A stretch of DNA of 59,109 nucleotides. It comes from a virus. The stretch lies in IMG/VR virus record IMGVR_UViG_3300029992_000006, positions 1 through 59,109 of that record; one strand, given 5' to 3'. The number at the start of each line of letters is the position of its first letter. Within the stretch, counting starts at the first letter, position 1. Below the pieces are notes generated by a model. The model had not been told where the DNA came from. It saw only the letters and a list, made by a program, of their open reading frames with translations, and ran no database searches. Shown in pieces: positions 1 through 6,396 of this stretch. A program made the translations under genes and the position numbers.

Positions 1-43
1 GTACAGTTCGCCCCCTATTGCGGGCTGTGCTATTTACTGTTGA
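1..43 (+). CDS. 3' end of a small phage gene if the molecule is circular
   Basis: If the last base of the window is joined to the first, the frame opened at 58967 continues here for 14 codons and stops with TGA at 41-43, giving a protein of 61 residues. The frame is open right up to both ends, which is what a circular or permuted assembly would give. If the molecule is linear, this stretch is only an unassigned end. No function is recognised. Confidence 0.4.
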   Translation, partial: YSSPPIAGCAIYC

Positions 44-58
44 TTGCAACCAGTCAAA

Positions 59-370
59 ATGGAAGCCCCACTTAGTCTGACCTTGCTAACCCGTCGTCTA
101 TTAGGGTTAGACGACGGTCTATTAATGACGTTGGATGGCGACGGCTACGGTAGCGGCGGCAGCGGCTACGGCAACGGCTACGGCTACGGCGGCGGCGGCG
201 ACGGCGACGGCTACGGCGGCGGCAGCGACATCGGATACGGCTACGGCAGCGGCGGCAGCGGCTACGGCAACGGCTACGGCTACGGCGGCGGCGGCGACGG
301 CGACGGCTACGGCAGCGGCGACGGCGACGGCGACGGCGGCGGCAGCAGCGGCGACGGCTACGGCAACTAA
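59..370 (+). CDS. Glycine-rich repeat mini-protein, copy 1
   Basis: A 103-residue protein begins at ATG 59, which is a weak start without a clear ribosome binding site. After a short variable start it carries the leader LTRRLLGLDDGLLMTLDGDG and then a low-complexity tail in which Gly alternates with Asp, Tyr, Ser, Asn or Gly (GGC alternating with NAC, AGC or GGC codons). A unit of about 71 bases is repeated inside it, starting at 143 and at 239. The same leader, in the same frame, opens the proteins at 1451 and 3177. Most base differences between copies are silent, which argues for translation. The stop (368-370) lies just ahead of the ribosome binding site of the gene at 384, so the two may be translationally coupled. 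Function is unknown. It could instead be a structured untranslated leader. Confidence 0.6.
   Translation: MEAPLSLTLLTRRLLGLDDGLLMTLDGDGYGSGGSGYGNGYGYGGGGDGDGYGGGSDIGYGYGSGGSGYGNGYGYGGGGDGDGYGSGDGDGDGGGSSGDGYGN
86..145 (+). repeat. 60-base hairpin/leader repeat, copy 1
   Basis: This 60-base block is shared with 1469-1528 and 3195-3254. It contains an inverted repeat, CCGTCGTCTA (91-100) with TAGACGACGG (108-117), around a 7-base loop. A second pairing that would exclude it, CTAACCC (86-92) with GGGTTAG (104-110), is also possible in this copy. The block runs into the GGC-rich tract. It is both coding (leader of the glycine-rich protein) and potentially a stable RNA hairpin. Confidence 0.8.
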
Positions 371-383
371 TAAGGAGAAAGAC

Positions 384-1220
384 ATGCTACAAAACCAAGC
401 CATGATAGCAAATCTCAACATTCGCTCTTGGACAGCGCGCAAGCACGACCGCGCTGTCTCCAACGAAGTGGACGCTGCTCACAACGCACAGGAAGGTGGA
501 CGCTACAACAAGCTGCTGATCGATAAGTCAGCACTCGACCCGCTCACCAAGCATGCAGGGCGTGTACGGGAATATCACTATTCCCTCACCTTGCCATGGG
601 GCGACAACGGCGACCGGCTACTACCAGCCAAGGCGTACATGGACTACACCGCAACTATGAGGAAACTAAAAGATGAATATGCGTCCTATGCTCGTACATT
701 TGAGGCTTCCTACCCCCAACTCGTTGCCGATGCTCGGCAGCGCCTGGGCACCATGTACGATGCCAACGATTATCCCCCTATCAGCGACATACGCGACCGC
801 TTTGATATCCGCGTGGCATTTCAACCAGTCCCTGACGCTAAGGACTTTCGCGTCGATGTGGGGGACGAAGCTCTAGCTGAGATCAAAGCGAGCATCAACG
901 AAGCCGTAGCGGAACGTCAAGCCGGCGCAGTCAAAGAGTGCTGGGTACGGCTCAACGATGTAATCGGCAAGCTGTACACCATGATGATCAAGGACAAGCC
1001 AATCTTTCGTGACAGCATCATCGACAACGTGAAGGACTTGATCAGTATGCTGCCAAAGCTGAATATCACGAACGATCCTGCATTAAACGAAGTCTGCAAA
1101 AAGGTGTCCTTAGTCGTCAACTCAACTTCGCCACATTATCTACGCAAAAGCGCACGAATGCGCAACGACGTGGCGCTGGCTGCAGAAGGGGTGCTGCGTG
1201 AAATCGCCGATCATACTTGA
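384..1220 (+). CDS. Conserved phage protein, partner of the VWA metallopeptidase (DUF3150-like)
   Basis: A 278-residue soluble protein starts at ATG 384 behind a good AAGGAG site; an upstream extension through the GGC tract in this frame is low-complexity and is rejected. The N-terminus, with NLNIRSW, a Lys-His-Asp pair and a GRYNKLLID segment, resembles a family that in many tailed phages sits beside a MoxR-type AAA ATPase and a VWA-like metallopeptidase, as recalled from general knowledge. A VWA-like gene does follow at 2079, but no MoxR ATPase is seen in the window. The role is unknown; participation in a chaperone-like or processing complex is inference. Helical, charged segments dominate the C-terminal half. 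Confidence 0.7.
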   Translation: MLQNQAMIANLNIRSWTARKHDRAVSNEVDAAHNAQEGGRYNKLLIDKSALDPLTKHAGRVREYHYSLTLPWGDNGDRLLPAKAYMDYTATMRKLKDEYASYARTFEASYPQLVADARQRLGTMYDANDYPPISDIRDRFDIRVAFQPVPDAKDFRVDVGDEALAEIKASINEAVAERQAGAVKECWVRLNDVIGKLYTMMIKDKPIFRDSIIDNVKDLISMLPKLNITNDPALNEVCKKVSLVVNSTSPHYLRKSARMRNDVALAAEGVLREIADHT

Positions 1221-1449
1221 TGAATTTACCGATATGGACCCGACAAGAGACCCAGGCTACACAGCCATGAAGAATGCCCTCCATCGAATGCGCAATGGAA
1301 CCGACCAATTTGCAACACAAGCGGCACAGATTCTGACGATGAACACCAGCCAACGGAAAGCCTTCTATCGGCGCATGAAGAACGGCATGAATACCCCATT
1401 CATCAACGAGGTGCGGATGCAGACATTGGTGATGCGGCTAGGAGGATGA
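1198..1449 (+). CDS. Small hypothetical phage protein
   Basis: An 83-residue protein begins at GTG 1198, which overlaps the end of the previous gene by 23 bases and has AAGGGG upstream. ATG 1234 is an alternative start without an obvious ribosome binding site. The protein is rich in Met, Arg and Asn and looks helical; no motif is recognised. Its stop (1447-1449) sits next to the start of the second glycine-rich mini-gene, and the GGAGGA at 1441-1446 serves that next gene. Confidence 0.6.
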   Translation: MKSPIILDEFTDMDPTRDPGYTAMKNALHRMRNGTDQFATQAAQILTMNTSQRKAFYRRMKNGMNTPFINEVRMQTLVMRLGG

Positions 1450-1450
1450 G

Positions 1451-1669
1451 ATGGATACCCTCTTTAAACTAACCCGTCGTCTATTGGGGCTAGACGACGG
1501 GATATTAATGACGTTGGATGGCGACGGCTACGGCAGCTACCACGGCAACGGCAGCGGCTACGGCGTCAGCGGCTACGGCGACGGCGGCGGCAGCGGCGGC
1601 GGCGTAGGCGGCGACGGCAACAACGGCTACGGCGACGGCGACGGCCATGGTAGAGGTTACGACAATTAA
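1451..1669 (+). CDS. Glycine-rich repeat mini-protein, copy 2
   Basis: A 72-residue protein starts at ATG 1451 with a strong GGAGGA site four bases upstream, the best translation signal of the three copies. After MDTLFK comes the conserved leader LTRRLLGLDDGILMTLDGDG. The tail is again Gly alternating with Tyr, Asp, Ser, Asn and also His and Val. It ends in TAAGGAG, so its stop codon is fused to the ribosome binding site of the gene at 1680. The leader matches copies at 59 and 3177 in frame and register, while the tails differ in length and order. Function is unknown. Confidence 0.7.
   Translation: MDTLFKLTRRLLGLDDGILMTLDGDGYGSYHGNGSGYGVSGYGDGGGSGGGVGGDGNNGYGDGDGHGRGYDN
1469..1528 (+). repeat. 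60-base hairpin/leader repeat, copy 2
   Basis: The stem is CCCGTCGTCTA (1473-1483) with TAGACGACGGG (1491-1501), 11 perfect pairs around a 7-base loop. The T-to-C change in this copy, relative to the others, falls in the loop and is silent in the Gly-rich frame. The alternative CTAACCC pairing is broken here by one mismatch, so the 11-pair stem is the conserved structure. Confidence 0.85.
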
Positions 1670-1679
1670 GGAGCAAGAA

Positions 1680-1901
1680 ATGGCCAAAACGGAATTACCG
1701 AAGACCCACTACTACGATATGGCACTTACCCTACTCGCACTGGAAAACAAGAAATGGATATCGAACAAAAATACATATAACCACTGGGACCCCGAAACGC
1801 GGCTCTGGTGGATCAAGCGAGTAGAGGAAGAAGCCGCTAAAGGCTTGCCAATGGCAACTGAATTGGTTGCCAAGGCATTGATGATAAGGATGACGAAATG
1901 A
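1680..1901 (+). CDS. Small hypothetical phage protein
   Basis: A 73-residue protein begins at ATG 1680 behind AAGGAGCAAGAA, whose first bases are the stop of the glycine-rich gene. It is rich in Trp, Tyr and Lys (a HWDPETRLWWIKR segment) and looks compact and helical. No family is recognised. The end overlaps the next start as ATGA at 1898-1901, an arrangement that suggests translational coupling. Confidence 0.7.
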   Translation: MAKTELPKTHYYDMALTLLALENKKWISNKNTYNHWDPETRLWWIKRVEEEAAKGLPMATELVAKALMIRMTK

Positions 1902-2077
1902 ATACACATTACAAAGTATATTGGGAGATCGATATTTTCGCCGACTCCCCAGAAGCTGCTGCAGAGGTAGCATTGATGGCCCAGCGCGACTCTTCCTCGA
2001 CATGCACCTATTTCACAGTGTACGATGTCCGTACCGGAACTTCGATTGACGTCGACCTAAACACAAGCGGAGAATAA
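1898..2077 (+). CDS. Small hypothetical phage protein (59 aa)
   Basis: This short gene encodes 59 residues beginning MNTHYKVYWEIDIFAD and ending just before the VWA gene. The pattern of alternating hydrophobic residues, then an SPEAAAEVALMAQR helix, then a strand with YFTVYD, is typical of small phage proteins with a beta-alpha-beta fold that act on or resemble 'DUF' domains; this is only a structural impression. ATGA overlap with the preceding gene and one base spacing to the following ATG (2079) place it in the same operon. Confidence 0.7.
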   Translation: MNTHYKVYWEIDIFADSPEAAAEVALMAQRDSSSTCTYFTVYDVRTGTSIDVDLNTSGE

Positions 2078-2078
2078 G

Positions 2079-3176
2079 ATGAACGAACAAGCCAAAGCCA
2101 AAACCAAGCTCACCCGCGCCCGAGCAACGCTGATCCTCGATCAGCCGTTCTTCGGTGCGCTGGCTCTGCGCCTGCACCTCGTCGAAGACGAAAACACAAA
2201 GACCATGTCTGTGGACGGTAAGACGATCCGCTACAACCCGGACTTCGTGAACGAGTGCAGCGCTGGCCTCACCAAAGCCGTCGTCGCCCATGAGGTCATG
2301 CACTGCGTCCTTGATCATATGGGACGGCTTGCCGAACGCGACCACCGTAAATGGAATCAGGCTGCAGACTACGCCATCAATCAGATTCTGGAAGATGTCG
2401 GTTTCAGCTTCGAAGGCACCGGCCTTCTCAACCCTGCATTCAAAGGTAAATCCGCTGACGAGATTTACACACTCCTGCCGGATACCCCAGAAGGGCAGAG
2501 CGACCCACTCGACAATATGACCCCAGGCGATCCTGACCCTGCGGCCAAGGCTGAAGCTGCGCGCGACTGGAAAGTTGCCACCATCCAAGCCAAGGAAGCT
2601 GCCAAGATCATGGGCAAGCTACCACAAGAAATCGAACGCCTGATCGATGGCCTGCTGGCCGCACAGGTCGACTGGAAAGAAGTCTTGCGCCGCTTCATCA
2701 ACGAACGCAGCAAGGACGACTACTCTTGGGCACGTCCGAACCGGCACATGATCGTGCATGGCGTGTACATGCCCAGCCTGTATAGCGAGAACATGGGCGA
2801 CATCGTGATCGGCATCGATACATCGGGCAGCATCAGCAACAAGGTACTGGAAAAATTCAGCGCGGAGTGCGACGGAATCATCGCTGAAACGCGACCGGCG
2901 AACGTGCATGTCATCTATTGTGATGCCGCTGTAAACCGGGTACAGGTCTTCGCTCGCGGCGAGCCATTTAAACTGGAAGCATGCGGCGGAGGTGGCACGC
3001 GGTTCTCGCCCGTATTTGAAAAGGTCGAAGAACTGGGCATCCGTCCGGTGTGCCTCGTCTACTTGACGGACTTGTACGGGGATCATTCTTTTGATCCTCC
3101 TGATTATCCGACGCTCTGGTGCTGCACGACTTACAATGTTGGGGCATTCGGCGAGACCGTAAGAATAGAGATTTAA
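2079..3176 (+). CDS. VWA-like metallopeptidase (DUF2201 type)
   Basis: The protein has 365 residues. A zinc-peptidase motif HEVMH lies at residues 71-75 followed by a conserved helix, the hallmark of the DUF2201 N-terminal domain. The C-terminal half is a von Willebrand A-like domain with a metal-ion site DTSGS at residues 247-251 (Asp247, Ser249, Ser251). Members of this family are frequent in phages and bacteria beside MoxR ATPases. Here the neighbour at 384 fits that module, but the ATPase is missing. The substrate is unknown; a role in processing or remodelling phage or host protein complexes is inference. The start ATG follows a GGAGAATAAG site and overlaps nothing. Confidence 0.85.
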   Translation: MNEQAKAKTKLTRARATLILDQPFFGALALRLHLVEDENTKTMSVDGKTIRYNPDFVNECSAGLTKAVVAHEVMHCVLDHMGRLAERDHRKWNQAADYAINQILEDVGFSFEGTGLLNPAFKGKSADEIYTLLPDTPEGQSDPLDNMTPGDPDPAAKAEAARDWKVATIQAKEAAKIMGKLPQEIERLIDGLLAAQVDWKEVLRRFINERSKDDYSWARPNRHMIVHGVYMPSLYSENMGDIVIGIDTSGSISNKVLEKFSAECDGIIAETRPANVHVIYCDAAVNRVQVFARGEPFKLEACGGGGTRFSPVFEKVEELGIRPVCLVYLTDLYGDHSFDPPDYPTLWCCTTYNVGAFGETVRIEI

Positions 3177-3278
3177 ATGTGTGCCCTCGTTAAACTAACC
3201 CGTCGTCTATTGGGGTTAGACGACGGGATATTAATGACGTTGGATGGCGACGGCGACGGCTACGGCAGCGGTAGTTAA
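3177..3278 (+). CDS. Glycine-rich repeat mini-protein, copy 3 (short)
   Basis: A 33-residue protein starts at ATG 3177, immediately after the stop of the metallopeptidase gene. MCALVK is followed by the conserved leader LTRRLLGLDDGILMTLDGDG, then only GDGYGSGS before the stop. It shows that the leader is kept while the glycine tail can shrink almost to nothing. The stop at 3276-3278 is fused to the AAGGAG of the next gene. Function is unknown. Confidence 0.6.
   Translation: MCALVKLTRRLLGLDDGILMTLDGDGDGYGSGS
3195..3254 (+). repeat. 60-base hairpin/leader repeat, copy 3
   Basis: The stem CCCGTCGTCTA (3199-3209) pairs with TAGACGACGGG (3217-3227), 11 perfect pairs around a 7-base loop. The preceding TTAAA is shared with copy 2. 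The short glycine tract that follows suggests loss of repeat units. Confidence 0.85.
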
Positions 3279-3286
3279 GGAGAAAT

Positions 3287-3463
3287 ATGATGAGAACTCA
3301 ATTCGTACCAATAACTCCAGGAGGATCAGCCTGTGTACATCTGGCCTCGAAAACGGAGGTCGAGGCGTGGAAGAAACTGCTGAAAGATGCGGCGCACATG
3401 CCATACAAAACCAAAGAGAATTTCCAGAAGCGTGGATATACCGTTGAAGAATGGCCGGAGTAG
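3287..3463 (+). CDS. Small hypothetical phage protein (58 aa)
   Basis: This gene encodes 58 residues from ATG 3287 (or 3290), behind AAGGAGAAAT. The sequence begins MMRTQFVPITPGG and has a helical KTEVEAWKKLLKDAAHMP segment, then a GYTVEEW end, like many small early phage proteins. No family is recognised. It is the gene directly served by the third glycine-rich leader, and the next gene takes its ribosome binding site from the last codons here (GGAG at 3458-3461). Confidence 0.65.
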   Translation: MMRTQFVPITPGGSACVHLASKTEVEAWKKLLKDAAHMPYKTKENFQKRGYTVEEWPE

Positions 3464-3468
3464 ATAAA

Positions 3469-3681
3469 ATGAAAGTCAAAGAACTGATCTTGCGCTTGCA
3501 AGCCTGCGATCCTGAATTGATAGTCGTCGTAGACGGCTACGAAGGGGGCGTGACCGAAGTGCAGAACATTGTAGATCGCAAGCCCCTCAAACTGAACGTC
3601 AACGAAGATTGGTGGTATGGCGAGCACGAGATCGATAGCGCCGACCATGACTGCTTTGCAGTTTATATTTCAAGGGGCTAG
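3469..3681 (+). CDS. Conserved small phage protein (MKVKEL family)
   Basis: A 70-residue protein starts at ATG 3469, chosen over ATG 3451 because GGAG lies eight bases upstream and the resulting MKVKELILRLQACDPE start matches a family of short phage proteins I recall only as uncharacterised. The segment VVDGYEGG is the most family-like part. It ends just before the gene at 3685. Function is unknown. Confidence 0.7.
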   Translation: MKVKELILRLQACDPELIVVVDGYEGGVTEVQNIVDRKPLKLNVNEDWWYGEHEIDSADHDCFAVYISRG

Positions 3682-3684
3682 ATA

Positions 3685-4002
3685 ATGGGCTACCGTTCAG
3701 ATGTCGCATACGTGATCGCCGGCAAGAAGGAAGCCATCATTGCCTTCCTGCTGGTGTGCAAAATGGATCACCCTGAGGTCAACCTCGCTATCGACGAATG
3801 TACAATCGGAAGACTGGAGAAAGGCGTGCTTTTCATCGGGTTCTGCGCCAGCGATGTGAAGTGGTGTCCTAATTACGAAGACGTTAAATGTCATGACGTT
3901 CTTTGGAGTCTCGCCCAAGACCAAGAAACCTTGGAAGGTCAAAAGTGCATTATCGGAGAAGACGACAACGACATCACCAATGATAATTTTGGGGGATGGT
4001 GA
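3685..4002 (+). CDS. Conserved hypothetical phage protein
   Basis: The protein has 105 residues and begins MGYRSDVAYVIAG. This N-terminus recurs in small acidic proteins of many tailed phages, whose role is not established. The C-terminal half is acidic and ends with GGW. It lies three bases downstream of the previous stop and is followed by an 87-base gap with no gene. Confidence 0.65.
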   Translation: MGYRSDVAYVIAGKKEAIIAFLLVCKMDHPEVNLAIDECTIGRLEKGVLFIGFCASDVKWCPNYEDVKCHDVLWSLAQDQETLEGQKCIIGEDDNDITNDNFGGW

Positions 4003-4089
4003 GTTTGAGCTTTGGAGCCGTTTATCGATTAGTCGTAGCCTCAACATTGATCTGAATCTTGGAAAAGAGCATGATATACGGGAGACAGC

Positions 4090-4797
4090 ATGAGCGGAAT
4101 TAAGGAGCAAATGGAAGTGGCGTATGCTCTATCAGATTGCATACTCGCCGAAGTCGAACAAACCGAGTTCACATTCGATGAACTTTCCGAACGCGCCAAG
4201 GAAAAGGTGCGCGGTAGGTACCGCGAAACCCAGCTCGACTATGAATGGTGGGAGTATGTATATGAGGACGCTGTAACGCTCGGCGCATTAATCGGTATTG
4301 AGGTCGGGACAAATAGATCAGCTCCGAAGAACGGAAAATCCTACACTGAACCAGACATCAGTTTCTCTGGCTTCTGCAATCAAGGTGACGGCTGCTGCTA
4401 CTCCGGCACTCTCCACATTGATCAACTGCAAGGATGCGAGGCTAAGGTCAAGGCAGAATGCAGTGACCCCCTTCTACTCAGCATAGCCAGAGATGGAGAA
4501 GCCTTGTTTCGAGACATTCTGGTCGCCCGTGTCGCTCAACGTATGCAAGGTGTGGCAAGCGAGGACGCCATGACTGAATACAGCCGTTTCAGCATCATCG
4601 GTAATAGCCGGTATTACGCCACATGCACGGATAACGACGACGAACAATTCGACCTCGATGACTACGTCTCATCATTCGCCGACTGGATTTACGGACGCCT
4701 CGAAGCCGAGCATGACTACCTAATGAGCGATGAATGTATCGACGAGTCGATCAAGCAGTATGAGACGCTTTATGACGAATTCGGCTCTGAAGTCTAA
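4090..4797 (+). CDS. Conserved hypothetical phage protein (antitoxin-like family)
   Basis: The protein has 235 residues. The N-terminal half contains FDELSERAKEKVR, then DYEWWEYVYEDA and ISFSGFCNQGDG. This succession (Phe-Asp-Glu-Leu-Ser, paired Trp, then Ser-Gly-Phe-x-x-Gln-Gly-Asp) is typical of a widespread phage family that is often annotated without a proven function. The C-terminal part is acidic. The start ATG 4090 follows GGGAGACAGC. Its position at the end of the left block, before the T-tract, suggests the end of a transcription segment, which is inference. Confidence 0.65.
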   Translation: MSGIKEQMEVAYALSDCILAEVEQTEFTFDELSERAKEKVRGRYRETQLDYEWWEYVYEDAVTLGALIGIEVGTNRSAPKNGKSYTEPDISFSGFCNQGDGCCYSGTLHIDQLQGCEAKVKAECSDPLLLSIARDGEALFRDILVARVAQRMQGVASEDAMTEYSRFSIIGNSRYYATCTDNDDEQFDLDDYVSSFADWIYGRLEAEHDYLMSDECIDESIKQYETLYDEFGSEV

Positions 4798-4799
4798 GT

Positions 4800-4828
4800 A
4801 AGACAATAGAAAGATAGAAGGGTATACT
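4800..4828 (+). promoter_or_regulatory. Possible sigma70-type promoter
   Basis: AAGACA (4800-4805) and TATACT (4823-4828) are separated by 17 bases, a reasonable match to the bacterial consensus. It would read through the T-tract into the HNH gene. This is a weak, sequence-only prediction. Confidence 0.25.
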
Positions 4829-4933
4829 TAGATTCAACGCTCGACCACGGACATTGTTAGCAAGGCTTCACATGCTGAATGGCGGGTGCTACCCCGTTCG
4901 ACCAACTTCTGTAAGGGAGATTCAGCAGGTGAA

Positions 4934-4958
4934 TTTTTTTTTTTTTTTTTTTTTTTTT
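4934..4958 (+). repeat. Uninterrupted 25-T tract
   Basis: A run of 25 T residues lies in the 176-base gap between 4797 and 4974, 16 bases before the HNH start. No strong hairpin precedes it, so it is not a normal intrinsic terminator. Such tracts are prone to replication, transcription and sequencing slippage, so the length may vary or be partly artefactual. The rest of this gap holds only the possible promoter at 4800-4828. Confidence 0.9.
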
Positions 4959-4973
4959 GTCTGGAAATCTAAG

Positions 4974-5462
4974 ATGAGTCTAACGCAGCAGAGAGTGAGA
5001 GAGCTTTTCGATTATGACCCAGAGACCGGGGTTATGACCCGGCGCATTACGCCTTCCGCCCGCGCCAAGAAAGGCGAGATCGCCGGCTACGACGATGGTA
5101 AGGGTTATCTTCAAGTATCAATCGCCGGCAAAAAATACCGGCTCCACCGGCTCGTTTGGTTCTGGGTTCATGGTGTATGGCCAAAGAACGATGTTGACCA
5201 TCGGGACCGTAACCGCTCGAACAACCGGATCAAGAATTTAATGGCTGCGACGCGTGCCGAAAACTGCCATAACGCAGGGCTTGCGGCGCATAACACCTCT
5301 GGGTTCAAAGGCGTCAGCTGGTCAAAGAACATGAACAAGTGGGAAGCCAGGATCACCCTGAATGACTGCGGAAAAGTCCTCGGGTATTTCGACACACCAG
5401 AGCAAGCTTCTGCGGCGTACCTCGCCGCCAAACCAGCATATCACCCAACGGCGCCGATATGA
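4974..5462 (+). CDS. HNH endonuclease with AP2 DNA-binding domain
   Basis: A 162-residue protein begins at ATG 4974; an in-frame upstream extension would add a poly-Phe stretch from the T-tract and is rejected. An HNH domain spans roughly residues 50-95, with the LHRLVW and DVDHRDRNRSNNRIKNL segments typical of phage homing-type HNH nucleases. An AP2-like domain follows (about 105-155: GFKGVSW, KWEARI, LGYFDT, A-x-AYxxA). Enzymes of this kind nick or cut DNA and often spread as selfish genes among phages. Its stop overlaps the next start as ATGA, and the odd T-tract lies at its upstream border, which would fit an insertion, though this is inference. Confidence 0.88.
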   Translation: MSLTQQRVRELFDYDPETGVMTRRITPSARAKKGEIAGYDDGKGYLQVSIAGKKYRLHRLVWFWVHGVWPKNDVDHRDRNRSNNRIKNLMAATRAENCHNAGLAAHNTSGFKGVSWSKNMNKWEARITLNDCGKVLGYFDTPEQASAAYLAAKPAYHPTAPI

Positions 5463-6178
5463 AAACAATCCAGATAGTCCCAATCCCTCAGTGGTCAGCC
5501 TCAAAGCTCAAGACCTTCAGTCAATGCAAGCTCCGCACTCAACTTCAGTACGGGCAAAAGATTCCTGAGCCACCACGAGAGTTGAAGCCCGGGCAAACAG
5601 AATTTCCGAATGAACGCGGCAGCCGCATCCATTTGGAGGCCGAAAACTATGCGCAAGGGCAAGGCGAGCTTACTCCGGCACTGACAAAATTCCGCCCCGA
5701 GTTCGACTCACTGAAACAGCTCTATGCGGATGGGAAAGTAGAGATCGAGCAGGAGTGGGCGTTTGATCGTCGATGGGTTCCAGTCGAGTGGCGGTCTCCT
5801 GATGCCTGGCTTCGCGCGAAGCTCGACGTGATCGTTTTTCTGTCTGAGTATGAGGCAGTAATTGCGGACCATAAGACGGGCAAAAAGTTTGGCAATGAAG
5901 TCAGCCATATGCAGCAGATGCAGATTTATCAGCTGATCGCATTCCTACGCTACCCGAAGCTCGAATTTATAACGGTAGAACTTTGGTACCTCGATCAGGA
6001 CGATCTGACCCAGGCATCGTTCACTCGTGCCCAGGGGCTGCGATTTAAACCAGGCATCGAACGCCAGGCGCGAGCGCTAACCGACTGTACTGAGTTCCCT
6101 GCAAATCCCAACATTTTTACCTGCAAGTGGTGCCCCTACGGACCGACCGGCACCGGCCACTGTGAAAGGGGTGTGTGA
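5459..6178 (+). CDS. PD-(D/E)XK nuclease with Fe-S cysteines (RecB/Cas4-like)
   Basis: The protein has 239 residues. The core motifs of the RecB-like nuclease fold are visible: a conserved Asp in the LDVIVF strand, the ADHKTGKK motif, and QMQIYQL (Q-x3-Y). Cys23 and the C-terminal trio Cys222, Cys225 and Cys235 have the spacing used by AddB/Cas4-type nucleases to hold a 4Fe-4S cluster. It probably acts as an exonuclease in phage recombination or replication, together with the helicase at 6393 and the candidate DNA-binding protein at 11564. The start overlaps the HNH stop by four bases. Confidence 0.85.
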   Translation: MKTIQIVPIPQWSASKLKTFSQCKLRTQLQYGQKIPEPPRELKPGQTEFPNERGSRIHLEAENYAQGQGELTPALTKFRPEFDSLKQLYADGKVEIEQEWAFDRRWVPVEWRSPDAWLRAKLDVIVFLSEYEAVIADHKTGKKFGNEVSHMQQMQIYQLIAFLRYPKLEFITVELWYLDQDDLTQASFTRAQGLRFKPGIERQARALTDCTEFPANPNIFTCKWCPYGPTGTGHCERGV

Positions 6179-6396
6179 TGGGTGCATCAGACTGGGCATC
6201 AGGCACTGGCGGCTTGGCTTCCTCCGTGCGAAACCCCGGAAAAGCTAAAGCCAAGAGGGAAGAAAAGACGGGAGCGGTCATGGCTAAGAAAATCGCCAGT
6301 CAGCTCGACTATGAATCAGCGCGCCGTGCCAGCCAGAACAAGTTCTCGCCGGAAGAGATGCAGGCGGCAATTCTGAAATTCCAGGAGGCAACATGA
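6178..6396 (+). CDS. Small hypothetical protein upstream of the helicase
   Basis: A 72-residue protein starts at ATG 6178, sharing the last base of the previous stop; GTG 6175 and the internal ATG before KKIASQ (about 6280) are alternatives. The first 35 residues are Gly/Ser and Lys/Arg-rich and look disordered. The second half (LDYESARRASQNKFSPEEMQAAI) is helical. No family is recognised. It overlaps the helicase start by four bases. Confidence 0.6.
   Translation: MGASDWASGTGGLASSVRNPGKAKAKREEKTGAVMAKKIASQLDYESARRASQNKFSPEEMQAAILKFQEAT

Noticed and set aside
135-383. Ala/Thr-rich N-terminal extension of the 384 gene through the GGC tract
   Set aside because: It is a frame shadow of the GGC triplets; ATG 384 has a clear AAGGAG site and starts at the family-like sequence.
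122-463. Minus-strand poly-Ala/Val reading frame
   Set aside because: Caused only by the reverse complement of GGC triplets; no start signal and it covers the start of a supported gene.
135-1660. Diversity-generating retroelement template or variable repeat
   Set aside because: The NAC-rich codons recalled adenine mutagenesis, but no reverse transcriptase gene or accessory protein is found in the window and no template pair exists.
135-3278. CRISPR array
   Set aside because: The repeats are three far-apart leader copies and triplet runs, not regularly spaced repeats with unique spacers.
3893-4093. Plus-strand frame overlapping the 3685 gene
   Set aside because: It mostly overlaps a supported gene in another frame and has no start signal.
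4854-4973. Longer HNH start with a poly-Phe stretch
   Set aside because: It would translate the T-tract; the ATG at 4974 gives the family length and start.
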